This document shows, piece by piece, positions 36,158 to 48,900 of a stretch of 64,000 bases of DNA. Both the position numbers and the translations under genes were made by a program. The notes below the pieces were generated by a model. That model was not told where the DNA came from. It saw only the letters and a program-made list of their open reading frames with translations, and searched no databases. How positions within the stretch are numbered: the stretch's first letter is position 1; each line of letters opens with the position of its first letter. The stretch covers positions 10,793,367 to 10,857,366 of the forward strand of contig CAJINV010000003.1 in the NCBI GenBank assembly GCA_905178155.1, read 5' to 3'. This DNA comes from Amoebophrya sp. A120. Taxonomy: Eukaryota > Sar > Dinophyceae > Syndiniales > Amoebophryaceae.

Positions 36158-39100
36158 ATGCCTTCCCCAACTAATGCGACACCACGAAGTGCGCGGGACC
36201 AGCACGAGCGCGAGAAGATGTTAAGCTCGCGCGCCGATGCGAGTATCGCGGCGGGTCGGCGGCACAGCATGCGGTGGCGCGTCCTGGCGATGACCTGTGT
36301 GGGCCTCTTATGGCTTTCTCAAACGCTACGCTGATCGCTGTTACATAGTTTTTCTGTTTTTGTCGCACAGAAAAACTAAAATACACTAGCCCACTGCCAC
36401 TTCAAACGGACACGAAGATAAACATAAAGCATCGTGCTTGCATGACATCAAGGCCCTCGCGAGGACTTGCTCAACAGTATTGAAGAAATCTTATCTAAAC
36501 ACAAAAAAAATGTACCGGAAGACGCAAAAAACTCTCGGCAGTTTCGCTTTTCCTTTGCATGACGTCGTGACAGCGATTCATGTAAAAACGGTTGAGAACG
36601 CTATATCTGTTTGGGCAATTTTATGCGTACGACAATCCGTCCACGCTATTCAACGCCATGAAACAACGCTTCGGGCACGACGAGCACTTTGACATCCACT
36701 TCAGCATGCTCTACTCGCTCTACAGCTTCCCCAACATTGTGCTCCCGCTCGTCTGCGGCATCCTCATTGACCGAGTTGGCATTAAGGTAAAAAGTACAAC
36801 ATCTTCCACTTTTATTTCGTTGTTTGCGTATGACGAAAATAGAAATACTAATTTCATCAAAGATTGTTTGCTTGGTGCTTTGTCAGAGCAAAGCGGATGC
36901 TGAGCTGTCATTCAGCTACGGCTCACTCATGATTCGAGGACGACCTCGACTTGCTCACAACTATTTATCGAACACAAGAAAAAGAATGAAGCGTGATCGT
37001 GAAGATCGTGAAGGAGTGACAAAGACGTTTATATTTCAGTAGCATGCAGCGACGACGATGGATGACGATCACCATCTGCATCTCATCACGATTATTCTCT
37101 TTAGAAGAGGACTCAGACTCCTGACAGGAGAAAGACACAAACATATTGAATAATGTGACACTTTTTCTACAACAGGTGAGCGTGCTTGCGCTAGCTACGT
37201 GTGTAGTCACGGGTGCGGGACTGGTAGCTTTGGGCTGCAGGGCAAACTCTTGGACACTGATGCTATGCGGCCGCGCGCTATTCGGAATCGGTGGTGAAAG
37301 TCTGCAAGTGGCACAGAACGCACTCCTCTTCTCGTACTACAGTTGATTTCAGACTATTTCCATGCTGTTGCATTTCTTTTGGTTTGTTTCCTCGCTGCAA
37401 CTCTCTCCATGTGGTCGATTCGGCGCAGAGGAATACGAATATGACGATAGTGATATTAGATCAGAGGAAATAACGACGAGAAAGTCCCAGTGTTTTCAAA
37501 TCTGTCCTCTACCAGCATATGTACTATTCATCTTGCGTTCTTTGTGAAAATGAGGTGAAAAAGCCAACGGCCTTGTCGTCTTCTCTCTAGGTACTTCGAG
37601 GGGGCTGAAATCGCGTTGGCGCTGGGCTTGAATTTGAGCATTGCACGCATGGGAAGCTCGGTGAACGCCATTGTGACTCCCTGGATTGCCACACTGACCA
37701 ACAACGACCCTGTGATTCCGTTCTTGGTGGGGTTTGTGCTGTGTGCCATTTCCGGTCTCGCAAACTTCGGGTCCGTCTGGGGCGAGAAGCTGACGAAGGC
37801 GGCCGATGATGATGAAGAGGTGTCGCTGGGAATGATCACCAGGCTACCCAGGCACTTCTGGTACCTGTGCGCCCTGTGCGTGCTCATGTACGGGGCAATT
37901 CTTCCCTTCAACAACATCGCTCAACCGCTGTTCGTGGCAACGTACTCCTTGTTATCTTCTTTCTCTTTGCAGTATCAGATTCAGAAGGCAGCATGTCGAT
38001 AGGATAGTTGATTGTCATTTTGGTTTTTCAACGCTTCGCAGGAATGTTTCTCATGCACAGGGTTCCATCTTCTGTTTGGTTTTCGTGGATGCATTGTGCA
38101 CAATAAGCGTCACGAAAGAACAACTCCCTCAAGGCTCATAAATACTAAAATCACAGGACCTACAGCAATGAAGAAGTTGCAGTTGGAAGCGCCCACGCTT
38201 CTCGTGCGGCCGCGTGGATGTTTATCATCAGCGCTTTCGCGACCCCAATTTTCGGGCATTTCGTTGACAAGTTCGGGCAGAGAACGATTCTGCTTGCTGC
38301 GAGCGCGACCATTTTGGCGTTTACTCACGGCATGATGCTGATGCTAAGCCCCTACATGGCCAGCTTTCAGCTCGGCTCCGTCTACACCGTTTTCGCTGCG
38401 GCGCTGTGGCCGAGCATTGCTCTCACGGTCGCGAAGAACTGCCTCGGCACCGCATATGGCGTTACGGTCTCACTGCAAAACATCGGCTTGGCTCTGATTC
38501 CCTTGCTGGTCGGAGACCTACAGCAGCGAACGGTATAGCTATTGCAATTAGATAAGTTTTTAGTTTAAGAAAAAAAATGGGATAACTAATGGTCGGCATC
38601 TGTTCGCTTCCCTTGTCTTAGTTTGCTCTTCTTGCTGCACATATAATGCTTTATGCTCTTCTTGCTGCCTTTGGCTGTGCATTTTGGTCTTCATTTGATC
38701 ATGTTGCACGAATTGCTAGTTGAAAGCAAGAGCAAGGAACTGCTTACCCTTTTCATTTTCTCAGAGTCAGTGTGTGGATGAAAGTTTGTCTTGGTTTCTC
38801 GAACCTGAAGGACAAGATCAAGAAACACTACAAAGGTCCACAAATGAGGTACACGATGTCAACATGGTCATCTTATATAACATGGGCAATATGATCCTGA
38901 TCATCAATTTTGTCCTCTCACTTGTTCCCATTTCCTTATCTTGCGTTATGAATGGCATAAAACAGGAGGGGCCAAGCGTGACAGAAGAGCAGAAGCTTGC
39001 GGGGTACGGAGAAATCGAGAAATTTTTCACGTTTATCGGCCTCGTCTCTACTGGTATTGCGTGGGCGCTGCACTTCGAGGCTGGGCCGCTGAGCCCGCTC

Positions 39101-39310
39101 GTTCTCCCAAGCGGCGCTGCTGTCAAGGGCGCGTCCCCGAGAAGTAGGAAGCAAGAACATGACGACGTGGAGGACGACAGCACTCTAGGAACGGAGATCA
39201 GACCAATACTAACTCCGAAGAGTGCGACTAAAAACGCCATGATGAAGCAGGGGAACAAATACGGTGCCGACAGTACCACAGCATCAGACTATGGGAGTTC
39301 GAGCTCTTGA
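36158..39310 (+). CDS. MFSD1: Major facilitator superfamily transporter, MFSD1-like
   Basis: Exons 36158-36328 (ending in the AACGCTA repeat), 36604-36786, 37176-37333, 37591-37941, 38157-38532 and 38765-39310 total 595 codons. MFSD1-type landmarks: a first membrane segment (VLAMTCVGLLWLSQTLYLFG), then FYAYDNPSTLF, and the loop motif CGILIDRVGIK (G-x3-D-R). GESLQVAQNALLFSYFEGAE and NLSIARMGSSVNAI fall in the N-lobe, FATPIFGHFVDKFGQRTI in the C-lobe repeat of the loop motif. Most introns are GT-AG. Intron 1 is not: it is bracketed by a direct repeat AACGCTA (36322-36328, 36597-36603) and exact removal restores SQTLYLFGQF. Exon 6 starts with a hydrophilic stretch inside the last membrane hairpin and ends in a ~70-residue charged cytosolic tail. 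MFSD1 is a lysosomal dipeptide exporter in animals; location here is inferred. Confidence 0.85.
36329..36603. other. Intron bracketed by AACGCTA direct repeats
   Basis: A 7-bp direct repeat flanks the first intron of the transporter gene, as a target duplication would. No terminal inverted repeat matching the introner families is visible, so it may be an eroded or different insertion. Confidence 0.5.
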
Positions 39311-41015
39311 ATACCGGCCGGAGCAGGCGTCTTCAGTCAGCCGCGCCACCGGGATAGTTACCATGTTCACGAGCAAGGTGGCGACTCCTCTTCCTACTTC
39401 CCAGGGGAAGAGCGTTGGCGCCTGCTCGACGACATTGCGTGATAAAAACTTGTTCATCACCTGCGACTCACTTTGATGTCCTGCTCCTCCGTCCCCGCTC
39501 GGCGTCCGGCAAGTTTTTTCGCCATCATTTTCTTTTCCATAGGCAAGAGCGACAGCCTATTCAGCGTTGTGTTCACCAATCAAACTAGACACAGCACTTT
39601 GTTCTATTGTGTAGTACCATATCAGCGAACAGGTTGTTGCAGTAGCTGCCCGCCTCGTGGTCGTTGCTATGATTTTTGAATATAAATGTGTTGTTGAAGA
39701 TTTCCTCCCGCGACTCTCAGGCTGTTGCTGCTGACATTGAGGATTCCCTCCTCCCGCTCGGAACTGTGAAATAATCTTGTAGCCTTAAAAAAATAACTTT
39801 AACCACAATGAATCTGAATGAAAGCAATCTTGTAATTTCAGTTGTATTTTACTCTGTAGCTGTGCACTTTAATGCAGCCCGTCAGTTTATGGATATGAAG
39901 ATGGACACGCCGGAAGCGGACCCGGATAATTCCCTCAACCTCTTTCCTCAGCCTGGGGCAGTTTACTATAGCCGAGCTAATTCTCCGAAGTTGTTCAAGT
40001 TTACTATTTTCGCAGCACGTGGCACAAGAAGAAGGAGATACTGGTACTGCACTAACGAAGAACCCTAGGTAGAGTACTTAGGAGACCTGGACCGCACAGC
40101 AGTTTTGCACAGATTTGCTGCGAGTTTGTACATACCTTGTGCCAGCCTGCGCTGGTACAATGGCACTTGCTCCAGCCGAAGTTTGCAATGATTGCCTTCT
40201 CCTGGTCGTAGAAGTACTACCCGAGAAAGAGATACGGCATGCTGGTTGAAGGACAGGAGGTACCACTGGAACTACGGCACGTTGCTGAACGACACAAAAC
40301 TTTTCCAATGATACGAAAAAATCCCTACGCACATGATCAGTGGCCGTTTTCGTGTTCAATTTTCCCGGTTGAAAAAATGGAACTCCCGAAGAGGCACGAA
40401 ATGCATGGTACAATATGAAGAACCCCAAGAACCCTGTCGAAGAGCAGATATCTTTGTTGCACGCAATCTCTTTCTCTCTGGTCGTGATCATGCTGAAAAA
40501 TAAAGCGCAGTACCAAGAATAACTGATCTATGGATAGTACATGCCGGCGATCGCAATGACCACGAAGAATGAAAATCGTGATCACCTATTTTATTGAGAA
40601 AAGGTACTCATACTCTCGACTAGAAGATCGCAAAATGCCATCGTCCGTCGTGTTTGGCCACCACGACTACGTGAAAATAAAGCTGTGTCTATGTGTAACT
40701 CTAACTATGCTGGGTCGCAGTTGAGCGAGTGGTGTACTGCTATGGTCCATTTGGTATCTCGAGGCAGTTTATAAATTGATTTGCATCTTCGTCAGGCGTA
40801 GGTACCAGCGGATTTGTTTGTTTAATAGTTGCATTTATGTTGTTGTGGTGCAGCTTGAACGTTTTTACTAGCAAACGCTCCTACTACGTGCCTGTATTGT
40901 GGCGCGTGTCCTTGGTCTCGTCGTCCCACGCAGTTCGACCCATTAAGTACATTTTTTCGATTTCGACTAGTACTAGTAGCATTAAAACAAAATAAAAAAG
41001 ACTCGTTTGTAAACC
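39311..41015. other. No firm gene; one coding-like frame
   Basis: The frame 39808-40068 contains RQFMDMKMDTPEADPDNSLN and FPQPGAVYYSRANSPKLFKF, preceded by an acceptor-like tgcag. It could be an exon of a small gene, but I cannot build the rest. Other frames are weak. Confidence 0.35.
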
Positions 41016-41861
41016 ATGACAGACGGCGCTGCGCCAGCTTCCAGTGAAGATAATGTCGGGCCGCAGGACATCGAAGTGCGGAAAGAGGACCAAAACAAAA
41101 TCAACCGGTTTTCCAGGCTAAACACCGAATACACCGAGCTCTCAGAGGAGATCGAAGTGGTACTACCTCAACTTCTGCGAGGAACTGCTCTGTTTTTGTT
41201 ACATTGGGCTTGAACAAGAACAAGCTGGAACTGGATCTGCATCTGGAATTGGCAAAGGAAACATAAAATTGAAATAACCGCCCCCGTGGCCCGTGCCGTA
41301 ACTGCGTGAAGATGAAGAAATGACAACCATGATCGTGAATTATAATTAAGGAGCCCAGACACACGACAACTATTTCTACTGTATATTGAAAGTTGCTGCA
41401 CCATATGCAATCTGGTCTACATTTTTAAAGAAAGCACGAGAAGCCACGCTCAAGCTCAGCGTCGTCTTGCTTGTGCTTCAAGCGAAGCTTGTGGGCCTGT
41501 TTTCTTGTTCTGTGTTGCATTGGAGGACTTAGGTACTTTACATCTTCGCGAACTGTATGTTGTATGTATGACGTGACGCATTCTGACTCTTCAGGTGAAA
41601 AAGGAGCTGCAAATGCTAACAGACGCAGAAGAAGAAGTGCAGTGCTGCCTGGAAGCGGATGGCCTGATGTATAAATTTGGGGACTGTTTCCTGCCCGTCG
41701 ACGATATGGAAGCATCGGAAAGATTAGAGAAGCAGAAGACCGCTACCGAGCAGAAGCTGGCTGCTATGACCGACAAAATCGAAACTGTGAAAACCGAAAT
41801 GGACACGGCGAAGAAGGAACTCTACGACAAATTCGGAACCAGTATCAACCTCGAAAACTGA
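41016..41861 (+). CDS. PFDN4: Prefoldin subunit 4
   Basis: Two exons, 41016-41156 and 41595-41861, give 135 residues, the usual length of the family. The intron is canonical (GAA|gtggta...cttcag|GTG). The N-terminal helix carries DQNKINRFSRLNTEYTELSE. The central beta-hairpin region reads ADGLMYKFGDCFLPVDD, diagnostic of PFD4 (beta-type prefoldin, LxYKxGxxFxxxxxE-like). The C-terminal helix is a regular coiled coil ending YDKFGTSINLEN. Prefoldin is a cytosolic hexamer that hands nascent actin and tubulin to the CCT chaperonin. Confidence 0.93.
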
Positions 41862-42903
41862 GCTTCACGTGCCCCCTGCTGCACGACACGATTTCCAGTT
41901 CTAAGGTAGACGTCAAAATACATCAATAACTGATGTGAACAGGAAGGCGAAGGAATGCGCTCCAACCGCACCGACCCTTTTCTATCATGTTGTACAAGCG
42001 ACAGCGACAAGTCTGAAAGGCTTCTGTAAGGAGCATGAAGATGCGACAAGTTGAAGTTCTTTGATGGTTTATTTTTTAAACAAGAACTCAGCTGCGGAAT
42101 CCATCAGTTTCAATGTCAAAGAGAAAATAAACTAACGCGACGCGTTGCGGTCGTGCGGAGCAGCCATTGGCTCCCCTTAATATTTCCATTTTGGCCTCGC
42201 GGTTCCGATTGCAGTGGCTGCTGCAGCTGTTCTTTCAAATTTGAATGAGTTTTCTTTTGGTGTAAGCGGACAACCCGGGTGCTGCATTCGACGCACCGGC
42301 GACGTCCCTTCTACATGACAGCAAAGAACTGTGTCTCGAAGTAGAAAAAAAGTTGAAGATTGCATTTGCTGCACTTAGCGAATCTTGTTCTTGTTGAGGG
42401 ACCTTCTTGTTGTGGGACACGTTTCGTCTGTGCTTGTTTTGTGTTTCGGAGGATGGTTGTTGATTTGTGGTAGACATTGGCAGTATGTTCTTTGAATGAG
42501 ACCTGCACCTGCTGCACGTCCTCGTGCTGTGTTGTGATACTCTATAACTGTACTAAGAACATCAACATCACGATCACGAGAAACAGCACCGAAAGATGCA
42601 CTTCGCAGCTCTGAGGAAGCAAAGAACCCCGCGAAGGAGCACAGAGATCACATCGTGGGATCAATTAGTCCACCACTTCCCGGCTGTAAAAAGTAGAATT
42701 TGTGTCAATCGCAAAAATAAAAATAATAGAAAACTAGTTTTGAGGTCATTGATCTCGTCGAGGCAATTGGTGTGTCAACGTGGCACGCCGCCCGCGCCCG
42801 ACGCCCTGCTCTACAAGGCGGACAACAAGGACAACATCAACATGGCACGAAGGTAACAAGCAGTACGCTTGTGCTGTAGTTGCGGGGAACTGGCAGCAGC
42901 GCC
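41862..42903. other. Intergenic; possible upstream exon of SAS-6
   Basis: A frame ending at 42856 (APDALLYKADNKDNINMARR) is followed by a donor-like gtaaca and could be an upstream exon of the next gene. The ATG at 42904 already gives a family-typical start, so I leave it out. The rest is unremarkable. Confidence 0.35.
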
Positions 42904-45900
42904 ATGGCTCTTCTTGAGACAGGGCGCATCCTGTACAATGACACGATATCCGTCAAGCTCAAGTCAGCCGACAAGGACGAGTCTGTGGCCACCCTGAATG
43001 TCAAAATACGGTAAGACCAAGTAGAGACTTGCTTCATCTAAATCTTCTACACGATGTCATCATGTAGAATCAGACAAAAATACTCACGACCACAGATGTG
43101 TATTGGTTTGAATTATATAATATATATAAATATCAATATGATCATGCTCCTCGTGGTGCCCCCCGCTGCCCGCTGTGGGTCTGCTTCTTCGTGAGTTGGC
43201 TACCACGGATACCTATGCGAACTTGAGCTTCCTTGAATAAAGCATAAATATTAGGATTAAGGCCCAAGAGCGTATTTTCTGCCAGTTTTATGTATCTCAA
43301 AGAAACCCAAACTACACGTACACAATGGAGCAGCCTTGGTAGAGCAAGGTTGTGAAGCTGTAGCTGCAGCGCCATGCAGTCAAAGTAAGTACTGCTGGTG
43401 TGCTGGGTTTATTTTCCGGTGGCATGATACTTTTATTGCTGATGTCTCATTCCTCCAGGTTGGACCTTACGCCGTCGCACCATCAGGTGCTTCTTTGCGA
43501 CCTCACCGACACAAGCGATCCATTTTTTCTGTACTCGTTGGTGCTGGGGGAGAGCGACTTCCACGCACTGAAGAATGAGCAGAGGTTACTTGTGGACTTC
43601 CAACAGTTTCCGTCCCAGCTTGTCAAGCTGCTCGATGAGACCAAGCGCGGCCCACCCCCGTCGCCACACCGTATATTTATATTACTAAAATTTTTGCGCC
43701 AGATCTTGATAGTTTGTTCACTTTTCTTCAATCTACAAGCCACTTGTACTGCGCTACGACGTTGACTTGCTAAATTCTTGATTCCGGGGAGGACGGTATC
43801 CATTTTCTGCGCTTTCCGTTTCCATGAAGTTGAAGAGAAATAGAATGTCGCACGCGGTTTTCCAAAATAAAAGGCTGACTGTACAACCGAGGAGATGATA
43901 GAAAATATTTCTTTGTCCACCACAGATAACCAAAGCTTTGTTTCCTCGCCGGGGACGCTTGGAGGCTCGATAGCGGGTGGCGGTCCGGGGGCGATTTTTG
44001 CGGTATTGAACATCGTCTCCGGACATGAAGCGCTCTTTTCCATTACGGAATCCAATCAGTTCCGCGAGCTCCAGCACCTGTCGCTTCATTTCCGCAAGGG
44101 CAACGACGCGGCGGTCAAAGAATATCTGGCCGCAAAACTGCCTATGAGAGTACACAACCACTCTTCGCCCGCAGTTCTTGATGCAGTGATCGATGAATGT
44201 ACTTAGTACCTGCAGCAACGCGAGTGGGAGGAAATAAAGCAACAGCTCAGCCACCACGAGGTCCACGACGGAGCCTTGGGATTGTAGTACTGTTTCGGCT
44301 GCCGAGGATTTTTCTTGGTCACGCTGGAACAGCCGATGAAACAGGAAGTGGAACGAAGGAAAAAATAAAATAAGAACCTGACTCGACATTTTGCATGACA
44401 ACAAATTAAAAAGAAGGGCCGGGGGGGGGGGGTTGTGCGCTGTCATGATGTACGACTACATGGGACAATGCCAAGATCTGCAGACGCGAATAGGCATCGC
44501 GGACAGCGACAACGCGCGGCTGCGCGACCAGGAAGCGAGCGCACGACAACAGGCGGAGCAAATGAAAATGGAACTCTTCACCACAAAAGAAGCTATGTCC
44601 GCATCGTTCAGCAAGGAGCTTGCTGACGTGAAGGAAACACACGCGCACGCGGTTTCTTCCATTCAACAAAAGTTGAACACAGAAAAAAGCAGTTTGGAGA
44701 AATCATTGCGCGACGAACTTACAGCAAAGGTAAACGAGTTTTTTTTCATAGGCATTGTAAGACCAAAATAGACAGTAAGTAGATCAATATCATCAATTAT
44801 CGTTCGATCAAGCATGTAATTTTTTTACGCATGTTATTCATGGCGGCAGCGCAGCCGGAAGACGGCGTAGCGCCTAGGGTATGTGCGGCTGTGAGCCTGG
44901 TGTCTCATGTCTCATGTCTTGGAGCCGTGTCATGACATGAGGACACGAACATGGACATGACACGGCCGTTTTCATGTCCATGTCTTCATGTCCCGACACG
45001 TACCGGCCCTGGGTCGGAGGAACATGATCTGCTCATGTCCCATGTCTCATGTCTTGGTGGACCCGAAAGTCAGGACATGAGACATGAGACATGGGCATCC
45101 GCGACACTTTCTGGCTGAGGCTGTAGGACACAAGACATGAGACATGGGACATGACATCGCCGTGTCCCATGTCCCATGTCTCGTGTCTCAGGACATGAGA
45201 CATGAGACACGGGACATGACATCGCCGTGTCCCATGTCCCGTGTCCCAGGACATGAGACATGAGACACGGGACATGACATCGCCGTGTCCCATGTCCCAT
45301 GTCTCGTGTCTCAGGACATGAGACATGACATCGCCGTGTCCGTGTCCCATGTCTCGTGTCTCGTGTCCCAGGACATGAGACATGAGACACGACTTCGCCG
45401 TGTCCGTGTCCCATGTCTCGTGTCCCAGGACATGAGACATGAGACACGGGACATGGCATCTCCATGTCCCAAGACATGAGACATGGGGCATGACATCGCC
45501 GTGTGTCCGTGTCCGTGTCCCATGTCTCGTGTCCCAGGACACGAGACATGGGACACGGGACATGGCATCTCCATGTCCCGTGTCTCGTGCCCTAGGACAC
45601 GAGACACGAGACATGGCGCATGACATCTCATGAGACGGGCCAGTGGCGGCTCGGGTCAGCGGCGGCACGCGTCAGCGGCGGCACGAGGCCCTCGGCTCGG
45701 GTCAGCGGCGGCACGCGGTCAGCGCAGACATGAGACATGAGACGAGCCAGTGGCGGCTCGGGTCAGCGGCGGCACGAGGCCCCCCCTCGGTCTAGCGGCG
45801 GCTTCCGAGTCAGGGGCGGTCAGACAGACGAGCCAGCGGCGGCCCACGATGCGCCAGCGGCTCAGGCCAGCGGCGGCACGAGCCGTCGGGCCAGGGGCGG

Positions 45901-48900
45901 CCAGACGAGCCAGCGGCGGCTCGGTTCCGTCAGCGGCGGCACGAGGCCCTCGGGTTAGCGGCGGCCTCCGAGTCAGGGGCGGTCAGACGAGCCAGCGGCG
46001 GCCCACGATGCGCCAGCGGCTCGGGCCAGCGGCGGCACGAGCCGTCGGGTCAGGGGCGGCCAGACGAGCCAGCGGCGGCTCGGGTCAGCGGCGGCACGAG
46101 GCCCTCGGGTTGGCGGCGGCCTCCGAGTCAGGGGCGGTCAGACGAGCCAGCGGCGGCCCACGATGCGCCAGCGGCTCGGGCCAGCGGCGGCACGGGCCGT
46201 CGGGTCAGGGGCGGCCAGACGAGCCAGCGGCGGCTCGGGTCAGCGGCGGCACGAGGCCCTCGGGCTGGCGGCGGCCTCCGAGTCAGGGGCGGTCAGACGA
46301 GCCAGCGGCGGCCCACGATGCGCCAGCGGCTCGGGCCAGCGGCGGCACGAGCCGTCGGGTCAGGGGCGGCCAGACGAGCCAGCGGCGGCTCGGGTCAGCG
46401 GCGGCGCGAGGCCCTCGGGCTAGCGGCGGCCTCCGAGTCAGGGGCGGCCAGACGAGCCAGAGGCGGCTCGGGCCAGCAGCGGCACGAGTCGTCTGGTCAG
46501 GGGCGGCCAGAGGAGCCAGCTGCAGCTTGGGGCAGCATCGGTCGCTCGCGGCCGGATGGTCTGGTGGCGACACTTCGCGTGGGTTGGTTGAGGTTTGGTT
46601 GGGTTGGTTGGTGAAATGGGTGTCCCATTCCCGACATCCCAGGACGAAACATGGGAACGCCATGTCCCATGTCTCATGTCTTCCGGCCTGAACCAGAGTC
46701 GGCCGCGGGCGGTCGTGTCCCATGTCTCATGTCTTGGGACACGAGACACAAGACATGCGACATAGGAACACCATGTCCCATGTCTCATGTCTTCCGGCCT
46801 GGACCAGAGTCAGCCGCGGATGCCCATGTCTCATGTCTTGTGTCTTGAGACACGAGACATGAGACGCGAGAACATCATGTCCCATGTCTCATGTCTCATG
46901 TCTTCCGGCCTGGACCAGAGTCGGCCGCGGGCGGTCATGTCTCATGTCGCATGTCTCATGTCTTGTGTCTTGGGACACGAGACATGAGACATGGGGACGC
47001 CATGTCCCATGTCTCATGTCTCATGTCTTCCGGCCTTAGCCAGAGTCGGCCGCGGATGGCCATGTCCCATGTCTCATGTCTTGGGACACGAGACACAAGA
47101 CATGAGACATGAGAACGCCATGTCCCGTGTCTCATGTCTCATGTCTTCCGGTCTGGACCAGAGTCGGCCGCGGATGGCCATGTCTCATGTCTCATGTCTT
47201 GGGACACGAGACATGAGACATGAGAACGCCGTGTCCCATGTCTCATGTCTTCCGGTCTGGACCAGAGTCGGCCGCGGATGGCCATGTCTCATGTCTCATG
47301 TCTTGGGACACGAGACATGAGACATGAGAACGCCATGTCCCATGTCTCATGTCTCATGTCTTCCGGTCTGGACCAGAGTCGGCCGCGGATGGCCATGTCT
47401 CATGTCTCATGTCTTGGGACACGAGACATGAGACATGAGAACGCCATGTCCCATGTCTCATGTCTCATGTCTTCCGGTCTGGACCAGAGTCGGCCGCGGA
47501 TGGCCATGTCTCATGTCTCATGTCTTGGGACATGAGACATGAGAACGCCATGTCCCATGTCTCATGTCTCATGTCTTCCGGTCTGGACCAGAGTCAGCCG
47601 CGGATGGCCATGTCTCATGTCTCATGTCTTGGGACACGAGACATGAGACATGAGAACGCCATGTCCCATGTCTCATGTCTTCCGGTCTGGACCAGAGTCG
47701 GCCGCGGATGGCCATGTCTCATGTCTCGTGTCGCGGACATGGGACATGAGCATGAACATTGGCCATGTCTCATGTCTCATGTCTCATGTCTCATGTCCTG
47801 GTTTGGGATGTCGGGACATGAAGACATGGACATGAAAACGGCCGTGTCATGTCCATGTTCGTGTCCTCATGTCATGACACGGCTCCAAGACATGAGACAT
47901 GAGACACCAGGCTCACAGCCGCACATGTTTAGCGCCTACCTTTTGTAGCCTTCACGCATAGTTGCTTTTTCTGGCTCATATTCTTGGTAGGTTTTTGGGT
48001 TTTCTGACCTCTAGACGGATGAATTTCAAAAAGGCTGTTACCAAGTTCTGGCACTTGAAGATATCAATCAATGCAGATTTCTATTCTCTTCAGATATATA
48101 TCAGCCTGCGACTATTTGTAGTAATAACCCAACGCACGTACAACGAACTTTTGCAGGCCCGAGCACTGGAAGTTTCTGATGCAAAATGTGCTGACCTTGC
48201 GGAGAAGCTTTACAAAATGGAGCTGACGTTGAAGCAGACGTCTGAGAGGCTCGAGCTAACCGACAAGGGCCGAAAAGAGGACGCTGTCCTGATCGAGGAG
48301 TTGCGCGGCACTTGCAGAAGCCTCGAGATATCCTCAATAACGACCCCCCCACCGCAGATTTGTGAAGCAAAACTGCAAGCCCAGATGCAGAACATGTGCG
48401 TCTCTCAATGATGATGAATATTGATGCACATCATCAGCCCGCCCGTGAGATGTCGCCCGCAGTTGTGTTTAGGAATTTCTCATGCTCAAAAATCAGGATG
48501 TATGAGCAGGTCGGTTAGCGTTACTAGATAGTCATGCGGCGCCGTGAGCTGAGCACAGGCACAGCTATGCGGTGGCCTAAAGAACTTGTCATGCGCATTT
48601 CCCTAAGCTCCACGATTTGTCTTGGGAATTTTTTATCTTTGCTATGGGGTGGGGACGTTTTTCCACTAGATACGAGAAAGTGAAATTTCAGCAGGAGAAA
48701 GATCTGAACGAGCAGGGAAGTAAAATTCTGACGCTGGAGGAACGCGTGTCTGGACGAGAGTTGAACTACAACAACCAAATCGAAATCACGAAACAGATCG
48801 AGGAAAAGCAGAAGCATTTTGAGGAAGCACGTATTGAACTACGACGATGCTACTTTGCGCACGTAATAGGCGCGCATACAATTTTTACAAATGGCGCGTA

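Larger units (their letters stand above)
44877..47929. mobile_element. 3.05-kb non-autonomous transposon made of satellite arrays (Mutator-like by its duplication)
   Basis: The terminal inverted repeats are identical over about 117 bp (44881-44997 and its complement ending at 47926, starting ATGTGCGGCTGTGAGCCTGG). A 9-bp direct repeat TAGCGCCTA flanks the unit (44868-44876, 47930-47938). Nine-base duplications are typical of Mutator-like elements (family knowledge); the assignment is inference because no transposase is encoded. The interior is three satellite blocks, listed separately. It lies in the intron between the 44448-44729 and 48157-48328 exons of SAS-6, in a host gene that still reads through. 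Confidence 0.85.

Noticed and set aside
45033-47948. Many long open frames on both strands (MSHVSC-, GHETRDM- and RASGGSGQRR-type peptides)
   Set aside because: They translate the satellite arrays inside the 3-kb transposon. The same peptides recur in register with the repeats and no known domain appears.
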